A stretch of 64,000 nucleotides of DNA from an uncultured Clostridium sp. (GTDB lineage Bacteria > Bacillota > Clostridia > Lachnospirales > Lachnospiraceae), in assembly GCA_900542035.1 (NCBI GenBank), contig UQMJ01000006.1:54338-118337 (forward strand). The letters run 5' to 3'. The notes below the pieces were generated by a model. The model did no database searches. It was given only the letters and a program-made list of their open reading frames with translations, and was not told the DNA's origin. Shown here one piece after another: positions 33,746-42,817 of the stretch. A program made the position numbers and the translations under genes. Position 1 is the stretch's first letter; every line of letters starts with the position of its first letter.

Positions 33746-35035
33746 CTATTTGTTCTTCTTGCAGATGGCTTTCTGTCCGCCCATATAAGGCTGCAATACT
33801 TCTGGGATACGGACGCTGCCGTCTGCCTGCAGATTGTTCTCTAAGAATGCAATCAGCATACGGGGAGGAGCTACAACGGTGTTGTTTAAGGTGTGGGCAA
33901 AATATTTGCCATCTTTGCCGTTTACACGGATCTTTAAACGGCGGGCCTGAGCGTCGCCTAAGTTGGAACAGCTTCCTACTTCAAAGTATTTCTTCTGTCT
34001 TGGAGACCATGCCTCTACGTCAACAGATTTTACTTTTAAGTCTGCCAGATCGCCGGAGCAGCACTCTAAGGTACGAACCGGAATATCCATGGAACGGAAT
34101 AAATCAACGGTATTCTGCCATAACTTGTCAAACCACATCGGGCTTTCCTCCGGACGGCAGACTACGATCATTTCCTGCTTTTCAAACTGATGAATCCGGT
34201 ATACGCCTCTTTCCTCTAAGCCATGGGCGCCCTTTTCCTTACGGAAGCATGGAGAATAGCTGGTCAGGGTCTTTGGAAGCTCTTCTTCCGGAATAATCTG
34301 GTCGATAAACTTACCAATCATGGAATGTTCGCTGGTACCGATTAAGTATAAGTCTTCGCCCTCAATCTTGTACATCATGGCGTCCATCTCAGCAAAGCTC
34401 ATAACGCCGGTTACTACGTTGCTACGGATCATAAACGGCGGTACGCAGTAGGTAAATCCTCTGTTAATCATAAAATCCCTTGCGTAAGAGATCACTGCAG
34501 AATGGAGTCTTGCAATATCTCCCATCAGATAGTAGAAGCCGTTGCCTGCTACTCTTCTGGCAGAGTCTAAATCAATGCCGTCAAAGCTTTCCATAATATC
34601 CGTATGGTAAGGAATCTCAAAATCCGGAACTACCGGCTCGCCGTATTTCTGTACCTCTACGTTTTCGCTGTCATCCTTTCCAATGGGAACGCTGGGATCA
34701 ATGATGTTTGGAATGGTCATCATAATCTTTTTAATGCGCTCCTCATACTCAGCCTCTTTTTCCTCTAACTCGGCAAGGCGCTTTGCATCTTCGCCTACCT
34801 GACGCTTTACTTCTTCTGCCTCGTCCTTTTTGCCCTGTCCCATCAAAGCGCCAATCTGCTTGGATAATTTGTTGCGGTTCGCTCTCAGGGAATCTGCCTC
34901 TGCCTTCGTGGCGCGGCTTGCGGCATCTAATTCGATGACTTCGTCAACTAACGGAAGTTTTGCATCCTGGAACTTATTTTTAATGTTCTGTTTTACAATC
35001 TCCGGATTTTCTCTGACAAACTTTAAATCTAACAT
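33746..35035 (-). CDS. serS: Serine--tRNA ligase
   Basis: Class II aminoacyl-tRNA synthetase of 429 residues that charges tRNA-Ser (and tRNA-Sec). The N-terminal coiled-coil tRNA-binding arm spans about 30-100 (SLRANRNKLSKQIGALMGQGKKDEAEEVKR). Catalytic motifs: TSEHSMIGKF, CFRKEKGAHGLEERGVYRIHQFEKQEM (motif 2) and NNTVVAPPRMLIAFLENN (motif 3 region). It stands alone with its own promoter; I looked for a T-box leader and see none in the 125-base upstream gap. It converges on the ArsR-type gene with a 6-base gap. Confidence 0.97.
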   Translation of the reverse strand: MLDLKFVRENPEIVKQNIKNKFQDAKLPLVDEVIELDAASRATKAEADSLRANRNKLSKQIGALMGQGKKDEAEEVKRQVGEDAKRLAELEEKEAEYEERIKKIMMTIPNIIDPSVPIGKDDSENVEVQKYGEPVVPDFEIPYHTDIMESFDGIDLDSARRVAGNGFYYLMGDIARLHSAVISYARDFMINRGFTYCVPPFMIRSNVVTGVMSFAEMDAMMYKIEGEDLYLIGTSEHSMIGKFIDQIIPEEELPKTLTSYSPCFRKEKGAHGLEERGVYRIHQFEKQEMIVVCRPEESPMWFDKLWQNTVDLFRSMDIPVRTLECCSGDLADLKVKSVDVEAWSPRQKKYFEVGSCSNLGDAQARRLKIRVNGKDGKYFAHTLNNTVVAPPRMLIAFLENNLQADGSVRIPEVLQPYMGGQKAICKKNK

Positions 35036-35104
35036 GATCTCCTCCTGGTATGTCCACTTTTTCCTGCTTTGGAAAGTTCAGGAAAACGGTATAGTCTGGG
35101 TAGG

Positions 35105-35133
35105 ATTATACTACAGATCCTGCATAATTGCAA
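35105..35133 (-). promoter_or_regulatory. Sigma-A-type promoter for serS
   Basis: On the minus strand, TTGCAA (revcomp of 35128-35133) and TATAAT (revcomp of 35105-35110) with a 17-base spacer, about 70 bases upstream of the serS start. Confidence 0.8.
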
Positions 35134-35160
35134 GGCAGCCATGTATCTGGAGGCTAAATT

Positions 35161-36015
35161 TTACGACTTTGTACATGGTCTGCTCTTTGCCAGTTTTCCC
35201 AGAATCATCTCAAAGCATACCCCATTTTCTCTGGGAATCTCCAATTTATCCGAAATTTTAATGCATTCTCCAATGAAACAGGCGGCTTTTTTTACTGAAG
35301 CCGTCAGTTCTTCTCCCATTACCATGCCGCCAGCCACAATCGAAGAAAATACGTCTCCGGTACCAGGCCGTTCCTCTCCTGCAGTTTTGGTACGGATAAA
35401 ACGGATAGTGCCATCTGGAAGCGCCGCCGTATTGGTCAGATAACTGCCTTCCTTTGCTCCGGTAATGACTACCTGCTCCGGCCCCATGGACTGAAGGATC
35501 CGCGCCATCGCCTCCAGCTCAGAACGCTTCCAGCCGGAAGGCTTATAGGGAGTTCCCGTTAAGATACAGGCTTCTGTAAGATTCGGCGTAATAATATCTG
35601 CCAGACTAATCAGCCGTCCCATTTTCCGGCACATCTCGTCGGTATACGTAGCATAGGCCTTTCCATGATCCCCCATAATCGGGTCAATCAGAACCTTGGC
35701 GGAAGGCTTTTGAAACGTCAAAATCGCCTGCTCCACAATTTCCATCTGTCTGGCAGAACCTAAAAAGCCTACGGCAATTCCGTCAAAGGAAAGATTCAGC
35801 TCCTTCCATTTTCCCAGATATGCCGGCATATGTTCGGTATAATCGTCAAAATGCCAGATTGGAAAACCGGTATGATTGGAAAAAATCGAAGTCGGCACCG
35901 GACAGCACTGGACTTTCAGCGCCGCCAGAATTGGAATGGCAACGGTCAGGGAACAGCGGCCATAGCCGGATAAATCGTTAATCATCATTATTTTTTTCTG
36001 ATGAATCGGAGTCAT
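35161..36015 (-). CDS. Pyridoxamine/pyridoxal kinase, PfkB/ribokinase fold
   Basis: Phosphorylates a vitamin B6 vitamer with ATP. The 284-residue protein has the PdxK/PdxY-type start (MMINDLSGYGRCSLTVAIPILAALKVQCCPVPTSIFSNHTGF), the mid-region IDPIMGDHGKAYATYTDEM and the PfkB anion-hole/base motif GTGDVFSSIVAGG near residue 230, with Asp as catalytic base. It follows the ECF S component by 3 bases, a vitamin uptake-and-trap arrangement. Which vitamer it prefers cannot be told by eye. Confidence 0.88.
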   Translation of the reverse strand: MTPIHQKKIMMINDLSGYGRCSLTVAIPILAALKVQCCPVPTSIFSNHTGFPIWHFDDYTEHMPAYLGKWKELNLSFDGIAVGFLGSARQMEIVEQAILTFQKPSAKVLIDPIMGDHGKAYATYTDEMCRKMGRLISLADIITPNLTEACILTGTPYKPSGWKRSELEAMARILQSMGPEQVVITGAKEGSYLTNTAALPDGTIRFIRTKTAGEERPGTGDVFSSIVAGGMVMGEELTASVKKAACFIGECIKISDKLEIPRENGVCFEMILGKLAKSRPCTKS

Positions 36016-36018
36016 AAT

Positions 36019-36648
36019 TTAATCCTCTTTTGCTTTTTTCCGTACAGGTTTTGGAGCCAGCATGGTCAGAAGTCCGGAATTTTTCAACGCAGGACGGAGG
36101 GCTGTATACAAAACTACGGAAGTAATGGTATTAATGATAGAATTAATAAATGTGGTATAGGTAGTCAGGGCCATCAGGGATGCAATCGCTTTTGCCGCCT
36201 TTTCCGGATTTGGCGTTAAAAGGGTATACCAGATATATTTTAACGACGGTTCAAAAATGCAGTTAAAGCCAAGTCCTGCTGCTGCTGCAAGAATCGCCCA
36301 TTTGGTTACATATCCGGCTGGGTGCTTCTCTGAAATCCTGGCAACTCTGTGGGCTACCAGCCCGACAATCAGGCCAATCATCAATTTGCAGATAAACGTC
36401 CTGGGGGCAGATTCGGCGAAACCGCCTAATAAGTCTGCCGCTGTCAGTCCCACGGCTCCCGCCAGTCCGCCGTACAGACCTCCTAACAGATAGGCTGCCA
36501 GTACCACAAAAGTATTGCCAAAATGGATTTTGGTTCCATCTGCGCTGAAAGCAGGGAGAAATGCGTAGCCTGCATAGCACAGCGCCGCCATCAGACCTGC
36601 CAGGGCCAATTTGTAAGTTTTTTCGTGTTGGGTCATATTCTTATTCAT
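36019..36648 (-). CDS. ECF transporter S component, predicted vitamin B6 (PdxU-like)
   Basis: A 209-residue membrane protein with about six helices and the ECF S-component look: cytoplasmic basic start, LALAGLMAALCYAGYAF, then IHFGNTFVVLAAYLLGGLYGGLAGAVGLTAADLLGG. S components bind one vitamin and dock on a shared EcfAAT energising module, which is not in this window. Co-transcription with a B6 kinase is the reason for the B6 call; the sequence alone gives only the family. A putative extended -10 (TGATAGAAT) lies upstream, overlapping a palindrome. Confidence 0.82.
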   Translation of the reverse strand: MNKNMTQHEKTYKLALAGLMAALCYAGYAFLPAFSADGTKIHFGNTFVVLAAYLLGGLYGGLAGAVGLTAADLLGGFAESAPRTFICKLMIGLIVGLVAHRVARISEKHPAGYVTKWAILAAAAGLGFNCIFEPSLKYIWYTLLTPNPEKAAKAIASLMALTTYTTFINSIINTITSVVLYTALRPALKNSGLLTMLAPKPVRKKAKED

Positions 36649-36693
36649 CTGTCATCCACTCCTTTTTCCTTGAATGGAGTTGATTCTATCACA

Positions 36694-36721
36694 AAACTGG
36701 ATTGCTCAAAATATCCAGTTT
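36694..36721. promoter_or_regulatory. 9-bp inverted repeat between thiN and the B6 operon: candidate operator and/or terminator
   Basis: AAACTGGAT (36694-36702) and ATCCAGTTT (36713-36721) are exact reverse complements with a 10-base spacer. A further TCCAGTTT lies at 36738-36745, 24 bases from the equivalent part of the second arm, about two helical turns. On the minus strand the palindrome overlaps the -35 side of the B6 operon promoter (extended -10 TGATAGAAT follows). As RNA it would also form a stem after thiN with a weak U run, so a terminator role is possible. Confidence 0.5.
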
Positions 36722-36743
36722 GTTTATTTTTGCCCAGTCCAGT

Positions 36744-37394
36744 TTAATCGTGGGATTCCACACAAATGAGAACGCCTTCCCGAAAATCAATTCTGGCCTC
36801 TTCTTCGATCAATTCGTTGCTGATGCACAGGCTGGTGCCTATTTCAATGTCCTTTTCATAAAGGGGATATTTGAATCCGGTCAGGGTAATTCCTTTTACT
36901 TCCTGGCTTAACGGCAGGAAGGAGACGTACTTTCCCCACAATGTTTCTTCAAAAAAGTCTTTTCCTTCATCCAGAAGATACACTTTATTCTGGGAATCCA
37001 GAAGATAGGCGAAAATCCCCTTCTGAAGGCAGGGATACAATAAGTGAATATTTCCCAGCATATGATCCAGGCGGCCTCCGGTAGCGCCTAAAACAGCGAT
37101 TTCCCCGCAGCCGGACGCCATTGCCCGATTCAGCGCCAGTTCCGTATCGGTTTCATCCTTTTCCGGCTGATGCACTTCCCAGATAATGTGCTCCATCTGC
37201 CGGAATTCCGAAAGCACCTCCGGCTTGACCGTATCAAAATCCCCTACGATTACATCTGGAAGGATGCCCAGAGCCTTTACCGCTTCCAATCCGGCGTCTA
37301 CGGCAATTACTTTATTAAACCTTCGATCCTTTAAAAAATCGCCGGCGAACCCTAAATCAATCGGGCCGCCGGTAATGACTAAGCAAGTTTTCAT
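36744..37394 (-). CDS. thiN: Thiamine diphosphokinase
   Basis: Converts thiamine to thiamine diphosphate with ATP. The 216-residue length is normal for bacterial ThiN. The catalytic domain shows VIAVDAGLEAVKALGILPDVIVGDFDTVKPE (about 34-64) and EKDETDTELALNRAM with the Asp/Asp/Thr cluster, then AVLGATGGRLDHMLGNIHLL. A small C-terminal beta domain (VSFLPLSQEVKGITLTGFKYPL) binds thiamine. Overlaps the rpe stop by 4 bases; last gene of the rlmN-stp-prkC-rsgA-rpe-thiN run. Confidence 0.95.
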   Translation of the reverse strand: MKTCLVITGGPIDLGFAGDFLKDRRFNKVIAVDAGLEAVKALGILPDVIVGDFDTVKPEVLSEFRQMEHIIWEVHQPEKDETDTELALNRAMASGCGEIAVLGATGGRLDHMLGNIHLLYPCLQKGIFAYLLDSQNKVYLLDEGKDFFEETLWGKYVSFLPLSQEVKGITLTGFKYPLYEKDIEIGTSLCISNELIEEEARIDFREGVLICVESHD

Positions 37395-38065
37395 AATTTC
37401 TGCGACTGATACTCCTTGAAAATTTCCAAAAATCCGGCTACATTGGCTGTGGCATCCTGCTTAAAGACTGCAGAACCCGCTACCAGGATGTTTGCTCCTG
37501 CATCCAGAAGCGTTCTGGCATTGTCTAAGGTCACGCCGCCGTCTACCTGGATATCGGTTTCAAGTCCCTGGGCTTTTATCATTGCCCGCAGCTTCTTTAC
37601 CTTTTCCACTGCATACGGAATAAATTTCTGTCCGCCGAAGCCAGGATTTACTGACATTACTAACACCATGTCGGCCAGGGGAAGAACGTATTCCAGGACT
37701 TCCACAGGAGTGGCTGGATTTAATGCAACTCCGGCTTTTAATCCGGCTTCTTTAATCTGATGAAGGGTCCGATCCAGATGGCAGCAGGCTTCTGCATGAA
37801 CGCAGATTAAATCTGCTCCTGCCTGCTTCATATCCTGGACATAACGGCCTGGTTCTTCCACCATCATATGCACGTCAAAGACTTTATCGGTTACCTTTCT
37901 TAAAGACTGGATTACCGGCATTCCAAAAGAAATGCTGGGCACAAAGGCGCCGTCCATAACATCCAGATGGATGTATTCGGCTCCGGCCTTTGCTACAGTC
38001 TGTACTTCTTCTCCTAATTTTGTAAAATCCGCGCCTAAAACAGACGGCGCTAAAATGTACTCCAT
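37391..38065 (-). CDS. rpe: Ribulose-phosphate 3-epimerase
   Basis: Interconverts ribulose-5-phosphate and xylulose-5-phosphate in the pentose phosphate pathway. A 224-residue TIM barrel with APSVLGADFTKLGEEV, HLDVMDGAFVPSISFG (metal/active site), FDVHMMVEEPGRYV, MSVNPGFGGQKFI and QVDGGVTLDNA, the complete family signature. The start shares one base with the rsgA stop. Confidence 0.97.
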   Translation of the reverse strand: MEYILAPSVLGADFTKLGEEVQTVAKAGAEYIHLDVMDGAFVPSISFGMPVIQSLRKVTDKVFDVHMMVEEPGRYVQDMKQAGADLICVHAEACCHLDRTLHQIKEAGLKAGVALNPATPVEVLEYVLPLADMVLVMSVNPGFGGQKFIPYAVEKVKKLRAMIKAQGLETDIQVDGGVTLDNARTLLDAGANILVAGSAVFKQDATANVAGFLEIFKEYQSQKL

Positions 38066-38946
38066 CAGTACTTCCTCCTGTCTTTTTCTTTTAGCTCTTC
38101 GTAAATCAGAAGATAATTCTCATAGCGGCTTTTGCTTAACGCTCCGTTATTTACCGCATCTTTCACTCCGCACACCTTTTCCCCTACATGGACGCATCCT
38201 AAAAATTTGCACTCATCCTCATAAGGCGCAAACTCCCCAAAATAATCTTTCAGCTCCTGGGGCTTCATATCCAGATACAGAGAACTGAATCCAGGGGTAT
38301 CCATCAGATACGTCTGTTCTTCTACGCAAAACAGCTGGGAATGGCGGGTCGTGTGTCTGCCTCTCTGGATCTTTTCGCTGATGCCTCCCGTCTCCATCCC
38401 CGCTTCCGGCAGAAGAAAATTGGTAAGGGAAGATTTTCCTACGCCAGACGGTCCTGCAAGTACGGTGGTTTTCCCTTTTAAAAGCTCCTTTAATTCTGTC
38501 ATTCCTGATTTCTCGTAGGTACTGATAAAGACGACCTGATAACCGGCCGTTTCGTAAATGCTGCGGTAGGATTCCATTAATTCTTCCCCGCACAGGTCAA
38601 TCTTGTTAAAACAGATGATAACCGGTACGTCCTGAACCCCCATCATGACCAGAAAGCGATCCAGAAGGTTTAGATTCGGCTCCGGATGGGTAATGGCAAA
38701 AACCACCAGCGCCTGATCTACATTGGCAGACGCCGGCCGGATCAGTTCATTTTTTCTGGGAAGGATTGCATCAATCGTTCCCTCTGACTGTTCTTCATTT
38801 AAAATCGTAAATTCTACATCATCTCCCACTAAAGGCTTAATCTTCCGGTTGCGGAAAATCCCTTTTGCGCGGCACTCATAGATCCGGCTGCTTTTGTCAT
38901 GGACGTAATAAAAACCGGCAATCCCTTTTACAATCTTTCCTGTCAT
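38065..38946 (-). CDS. rsgA: Small ribosomal subunit biogenesis GTPase RsgA
   Basis: A 293-residue circularly permuted GTPase that tests the decoding site of the maturing 30S subunit. Order seen: N-terminal OB fold, G4 (CFNKIDL, about 122), G1 (GPSGVGKSSLTN, about 170), G3 (DTPGFSS) and the C-terminal zinc motif (CKFLGCVHVGEKVCGV, with Cys-Cys-His-Cys ligands). It lies directly after prkC; such proteins are known substrates of this kinase type in Bacillus (CpgA), fitting the operon. Confidence 0.96.
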   Translation of the reverse strand: MTGKIVKGIAGFYYVHDKSSRIYECRAKGIFRNRKIKPLVGDDVEFTILNEEQSEGTIDAILPRKNELIRPASANVDQALVVFAITHPEPNLNLLDRFLVMMGVQDVPVIICFNKIDLCGEELMESYRSIYETAGYQVVFISTYEKSGMTELKELLKGKTTVLAGPSGVGKSSLTNFLLPEAGMETGGISEKIQRGRHTTRHSQLFCVEEQTYLMDTPGFSSLYLDMKPQELKDYFGEFAPYEDECKFLGCVHVGEKVCGVKDAVNNGALSKSRYENYLLIYEELKEKDRRKY

Positions 38947-38949
38947 AAC

Positions 38950-40989
38950 CTACTCTTCCAGTTCAAAGGTAATGTCATACGATTCCAGAACCTTTCCGGT
39001 CTGGGTATTGATTACCTCGACTTCTCCTTCATCTACTCCGTATTCTCCGATAATTTCCGGAAATACAATGGACAGCGTGCTGCTTCCATTGACATTATGC
39101 GCCGGCATCAGCGTCTTATATACGGTTCTTCCTTTTACCACTTGTTTTAACTGAATCTTTATGGAAATCTGGGTACTGCCGCTTCCAGGCCCGATAATTG
39201 GATTTAAATCAAACTCTTCATCAATAGAACCCACATACACGTTTCTGCTGGCTTTTACAGGCTGGTGAACCGGCACTTCTTCAGGCCCATAGCTTACCAC
39301 GTATCCGACAGCCGTCCCCTCTGCCACTTCCGTACCCGCCGGAATGGTCTGGCGGATGATACTCCACTCGTCCACCGTATCGTTGTGCTCCATTTCCACG
39401 TCTCCAGGCTTTAGCTTTGCATCTTCCAGAAGCTTCAGCGCCTGATCTTCCGGAAGTCCTTCCAGCTGGGGAACCAGCACCTTTTTTACGCTTGGGCCGG
39501 AACTGATATAAAGGACAATAGGGTCTCCTCCCTTATAGACAATGTCTTCCGGAGCTGTCCGGATAACTCTTCCGGCTTCTACCGTATCGCTGTTTTCTGC
39601 CGTCATAATGACAGAAATATCGTTGGAATCCAGGATTTTCTTTGCTTCTACATCTGTTTTCCCGACTAATCCCAGCGATTCCACTTCTGTCTTTCCGCTT
39701 CCCCTGCTGATGGTAATCCGGACTTTCGATCCCTTTTCCACCACGGTTCCCGCGTTGTCCTGGGAGATCACATATCCCTCTCTTCCAGTCTCTGAGTAGG
39801 CATAACGAACGTCTGGAATCAGGGACATTTCTGCCAGCCTGGCTTTTGCCCCATCCTCCGTAATGCCTAACAGCTCCGGAATATTGGTCTGGCTGTCTGA
39901 GAGCACAATCGTACTTTCCGCCCTGCTTTCATCATTTCCCCCCGTCGGGAGTGCAAGACCTGGCCCCAATTCAAAGAGACCTGTAATCTGGGCAATCAGA
40001 AAAATCAGCACCGCCACAATAAAGATTGCTCCGGCAATCCCTCCAACAGAAAACAGTCGCTCTAAGCTTCTGTTTACATCTTTTTCCGGCTTTTGTCTAA
40101 TCCGCTCTTCTGCTTTTTTGCTTTCTCCAGCCCGCTCTGCCCGAACCCTGGTTTCCCTTTTTTCCTCTTTGGGATTCAAAAGGGCATGGCGCAGATCGTT
40201 GATCAGCTGGGACGCGGAATCATACCGCTCATCAGGGTTTTTCCTGGTGCATTTTAAGATGATTTTTTCCAGCCCTGGCGCAATATTGCTGTTTAAACGG
40301 GATGGAGGCGTCAGTTCCTGCTCCATATGGGCAATGGCTACGGACTCTGCATCGTTCCCATCAAATGGCAGGATTCCGGTTACCATCTCATACAAGGTAA
40401 TGCCAAAGGAATAGATATCGCTTCTGGCATCGCTGATATTGCCGCTGGCCTGCTCCGGAGGAATATAGTGAACCGACCCGATGGCGTCGGAATTTTTCGT
40501 CTGCATACTGATGGCCTTGGCAATGCCAAAATCCGCTACTTTCACTTTTCCATCCATGGAAATAATAATATTCTGCGGCTTAATATCCCGATGGATAATA
40601 TGACGCTCATGAGCAGCCATCATGCCCTGGGCAATCTGAATGGCAATTCCGATTGCCTCTTTATTGTCCAGGCACCCTTTTTTGGCAATATAATTTTTCA
40701 GGGTAATGCCCTCTATCAGCTCCATGACAATATAGTGGATGTCTCCATCGTCTACTACATCGTACACATTGACAATATTAGGATGGGACAGTCCTGCCGC
40801 TGCCTGGGCTTCCATCTTAAAATTGCTGACAAATCCAGCGTCTGTACAAAATTCTTTTTTCAGTACCTTAATGGCAACCAGACGGTTCAGCTTATGGCAT
40901 TTTGCCTTATACACGTCTGACATCCCGCCGGAACCGATTTTTTCTAAAATTTCATAGCGATCCTGTAAAAAATCCCCGACTTTTAACAT
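38950..40989 (-). CDS. prkC: Serine/threonine protein kinase with PASTA repeats (PrkC/Stk1)
   Basis: A 679-residue membrane kinase sensing peptidoglycan fragments or lipid II. Kinase domain 11-about 270: glycine loop GSGGMSDVY, Lys41, HRDIKPQN (133-140), DFG (153-155) and activation loop SDAIGSVHYIPPEQ. A basic linker precedes a single membrane helix near 318-340. Outside are three PASTA repeats (about 373-435, 440-505, 508-570), and a C-terminal beta domain of about 100 residues (VHQPVKASRNVYVGSIDEEF to the end). Its start overlaps the phosphatase gene by 7 bases, the standard kinase-phosphatase pair. Confidence 0.96.
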   Translation of the reverse strand: MLKVGDFLQDRYEILEKIGSGGMSDVYKAKCHKLNRLVAIKVLKKEFCTDAGFVSNFKMEAQAAAGLSHPNIVNVYDVVDDGDIHYIVMELIEGITLKNYIAKKGCLDNKEAIGIAIQIAQGMMAAHERHIIHRDIKPQNIIISMDGKVKVADFGIAKAISMQTKNSDAIGSVHYIPPEQASGNISDARSDIYSFGITLYEMVTGILPFDGNDAESVAIAHMEQELTPPSRLNSNIAPGLEKIILKCTRKNPDERYDSASQLINDLRHALLNPKEEKRETRVRAERAGESKKAEERIRQKPEKDVNRSLERLFSVGGIAGAIFIVAVLIFLIAQITGLFELGPGLALPTGGNDESRAESTIVLSDSQTNIPELLGITEDGAKARLAEMSLIPDVRYAYSETGREGYVISQDNAGTVVEKGSKVRITISRGSGKTEVESLGLVGKTDVEAKKILDSNDISVIMTAENSDTVEAGRVIRTAPEDIVYKGGDPIVLYISSGPSVKKVLVPQLEGLPEDQALKLLEDAKLKPGDVEMEHNDTVDEWSIIRQTIPAGTEVAEGTAVGYVVSYGPEEVPVHQPVKASRNVYVGSIDEEFDLNPIIGPGSGSTQISIKIQLKQVVKGRTVYKTLMPAHNVNGSSTLSIVFPEIIGEYGVDEGEVEVINTQTGKVLESYDITFELEE

Positions 40990-41729
40990 GGCGTCACCTC
41001 GCTTTCTGCAAGGTTTGCCAGAATAACGGAAATATTGTCCTTTCCGCCGTTGTCATTTGCCTTCTGCAACAGTCTCCAGGCCTTTTCAGAGAGTGTCCCC
41101 TTTGCGGATACAATGGAATAAATCTCCTTGTCGCTGACCATATTGCTCAGGCCGTCGGAACATAACAGAATCATATCGCCTTCGTGAAGGGCAACTTCGA
41201 AAAAATCCGGCTCTACCTCCGGTTCTGTGCCAATCGCCCTGGTAATATAATTCTTTTTCATCTGGTAGTCTTTGCTTCCCCTGTTTAAAAGCCCCAGGGA
41301 AACCATTTCTTCTACGTAAGAATGGTCTTTGGTAACCTGAATTAATCCGCCGCGAACCAGATACAGACGGCTGTCTCCTACATTGGCGACATATAAAACT
41401 CCATCTGATACTGTCGCTGCTACCATAGTCGTTCCCATTCCACGAAGCGCCGGATCCTTTAAGGATTCGTTGTAAAGTCTGCGGTTTACCTCAGAAATTC
41501 CTTTGTTTAAAATTGAAATCTCCGGTTCGCCGTCTGGCTGACGGTTCATGTAAGCTACCAGTTTTTCCACCAAAAAACGGGAAGCGTAATCTCCTGCATT
41601 GGCACCTCCCATGCCGTCTGCAAGCAGTAAAAGATTGGGCAGCGGGCCGGTTTTCTGCTGGGAAGCATAGATATAATCCTGATTGGTAGACCGCACCCTT
41701 CCGGTATCCGTATATGCGCTGATCTGCAT
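40983..41729 (-). CDS. stp: Stp1/IreP family PP2C-type Ser/Thr phosphatase
   Basis: A 248-residue soluble metal-dependent phosphatase that reverses PrkC phosphorylation. PP2C motifs: TDTGRVRSTNQDY, LLADGMGGANAGDYAS (metal Asp and DGMGG), GTTMVAATVSDG, VANVGDSRLYLV, LCSDGLSNMV and NGGKDNISVILA. Overlaps the kinase start and follows rlmN by 23 bases. Length and motif set are complete. Confidence 0.96.
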   Translation of the reverse strand: MQISAYTDTGRVRSTNQDYIYASQQKTGPLPNLLLLADGMGGANAGDYASRFLVEKLVAYMNRQPDGEPEISILNKGISEVNRRLYNESLKDPALRGMGTTMVAATVSDGVLYVANVGDSRLYLVRGGLIQVTKDHSYVEEMVSLGLLNRGSKDYQMKKNYITRAIGTEPEVEPDFFEVALHEGDMILLCSDGLSNMVSDKEIYSIVSAKGTLSEKAWRLLQKANDNGGKDNISVILANLAESEVTPC

Positions 41730-41752
41730 TCTGCCATCCTCCTTTCCGTTTT

Positions 41753-42805
41753 TTAAGAGTTCAAATCCTGTTCTTTCTCAATAAAGCTTTTGCGGAGCTG
41801 ACCGCAGGCGCCGTTAATGTCCCGCCCCATTTCCCTCCGGACGGTAACGGCAATTCCCTGGCGCTCCAGATAAGTTTTAAACGCCTCGATGGCCTTTTTA
41901 TCAGACTGGACAAAATCCCGCTCCTTTATGGGGTTAACCGGAATTAAATTGACGTGTCCATGGTAATCCTTAATCAGCGAAGCCAGCGCTTTTGCCTCTT
42001 CTAAGTTATCATTCACGCCGCTTACCAGGCTGTATTCAAAGGTAAGCCTTCTGCCGGTTTTCTCAAAGTACGTTTTGCAGGCTGCCAGCACTTCCTTTAA
42101 GCTGTAGCGTCTGGCAATGGGCATCAGGGTCTTTCTCACTTCATCATTGGGCGCATGGAGGGAAAGAGCCAGGGTAATGGCCAGATTTTCCTCTGCCAGT
42201 TCATAAATTTTCGGCACAATGCCGCAGGTAGACACGGTAATGTTTCTCTGGCTGATGTGAAGTCCGTTTTCATCCGTCAGAAGACGGATAAAGCGAATCA
42301 GATTGTCATAGTTGTCCAAAGGTTCGCCGGAACCCATTACCACCACATTGGAAACTCGTTCTCCTGTGTCCTTCTGAATCTGATAAATCTGATCCAGCAT
42401 TTCGGAAGGACGCAGATTTCTCTCCAAACCGTCCAGGGTAGACGCGCAGAACCGACAGCCCATGCGGCAGCCCACCTGGGAAGAAATGCACACAGAATTG
42501 CCATGTTTGTATTTCATCCAGACGCTTTCAATAATATTGCCGTCTTCCAGGGCGAAGAGATATTTTCTGGTTCCATCTATTTTAGAAATCCGGACATCCG
42601 CCTTTTTTAAGCTGGTAAGAGAATATCCGGCCTTCAGCTGTTCCCTGAGGGATTGGGGAAGATTAGACATTTCATCAAAGCTGTCTGCCAGTTTTTCATG
42701 GAGCCACTGGTAGATCTGTTTGCTCCGGAATGCCTTCTGCCCCTCCTGTTCCATTACTCCCAGAAGTTCTTCCAGGGTCAGGGATTTTATATCACATTTT
42801 TCCAT
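41753..42805 (-). CDS. rlmN: Dual-specificity RNA methyltransferase RlmN
   Basis: Radical SAM enzyme methylating C2 of A2503 in 23S rRNA and A37 in some tRNAs. The 350-residue protein has the cluster motif C113-x3-C117-x2-C120 (GCRMGCRFCAST), the SAM-binding MGSGEPLDN and a C-terminal Cys near position 336 (GACGQL) that carries the methyl intermediate. N-terminal domain QKAFRSKQIYQWLHEK is family-typical. Follows rsmB by 12 bases. Confidence 0.97.
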   Translation of the reverse strand: MEKCDIKSLTLEELLGVMEQEGQKAFRSKQIYQWLHEKLADSFDEMSNLPQSLREQLKAGYSLTSLKKADVRISKIDGTRKYLFALEDGNIIESVWMKYKHGNSVCISSQVGCRMGCRFCASTLDGLERNLRPSEMLDQIYQIQKDTGERVSNVVVMGSGEPLDNYDNLIRFIRLLTDENGLHISQRNITVSTCGIVPKIYELAEENLAITLALSLHAPNDEVRKTLMPIARRYSLKEVLAACKTYFEKTGRRLTFEYSLVSGVNDNLEEAKALASLIKDYHGHVNLIPVNPIKERDFVQSDKKAIEAFKTYLERQGIAVTVRREMGRDINGACGQLRKSFIEKEQDLNS

Positions 42806-42817
42806 CGATCAATCCGT

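Noticed and set aside
35036..35160. Possible T-box leader before serS
   Set aside because: Only 125 bases, no specifier stem or conserved T-box sequence seen; a plain promoter starts about 70 bases upstream.
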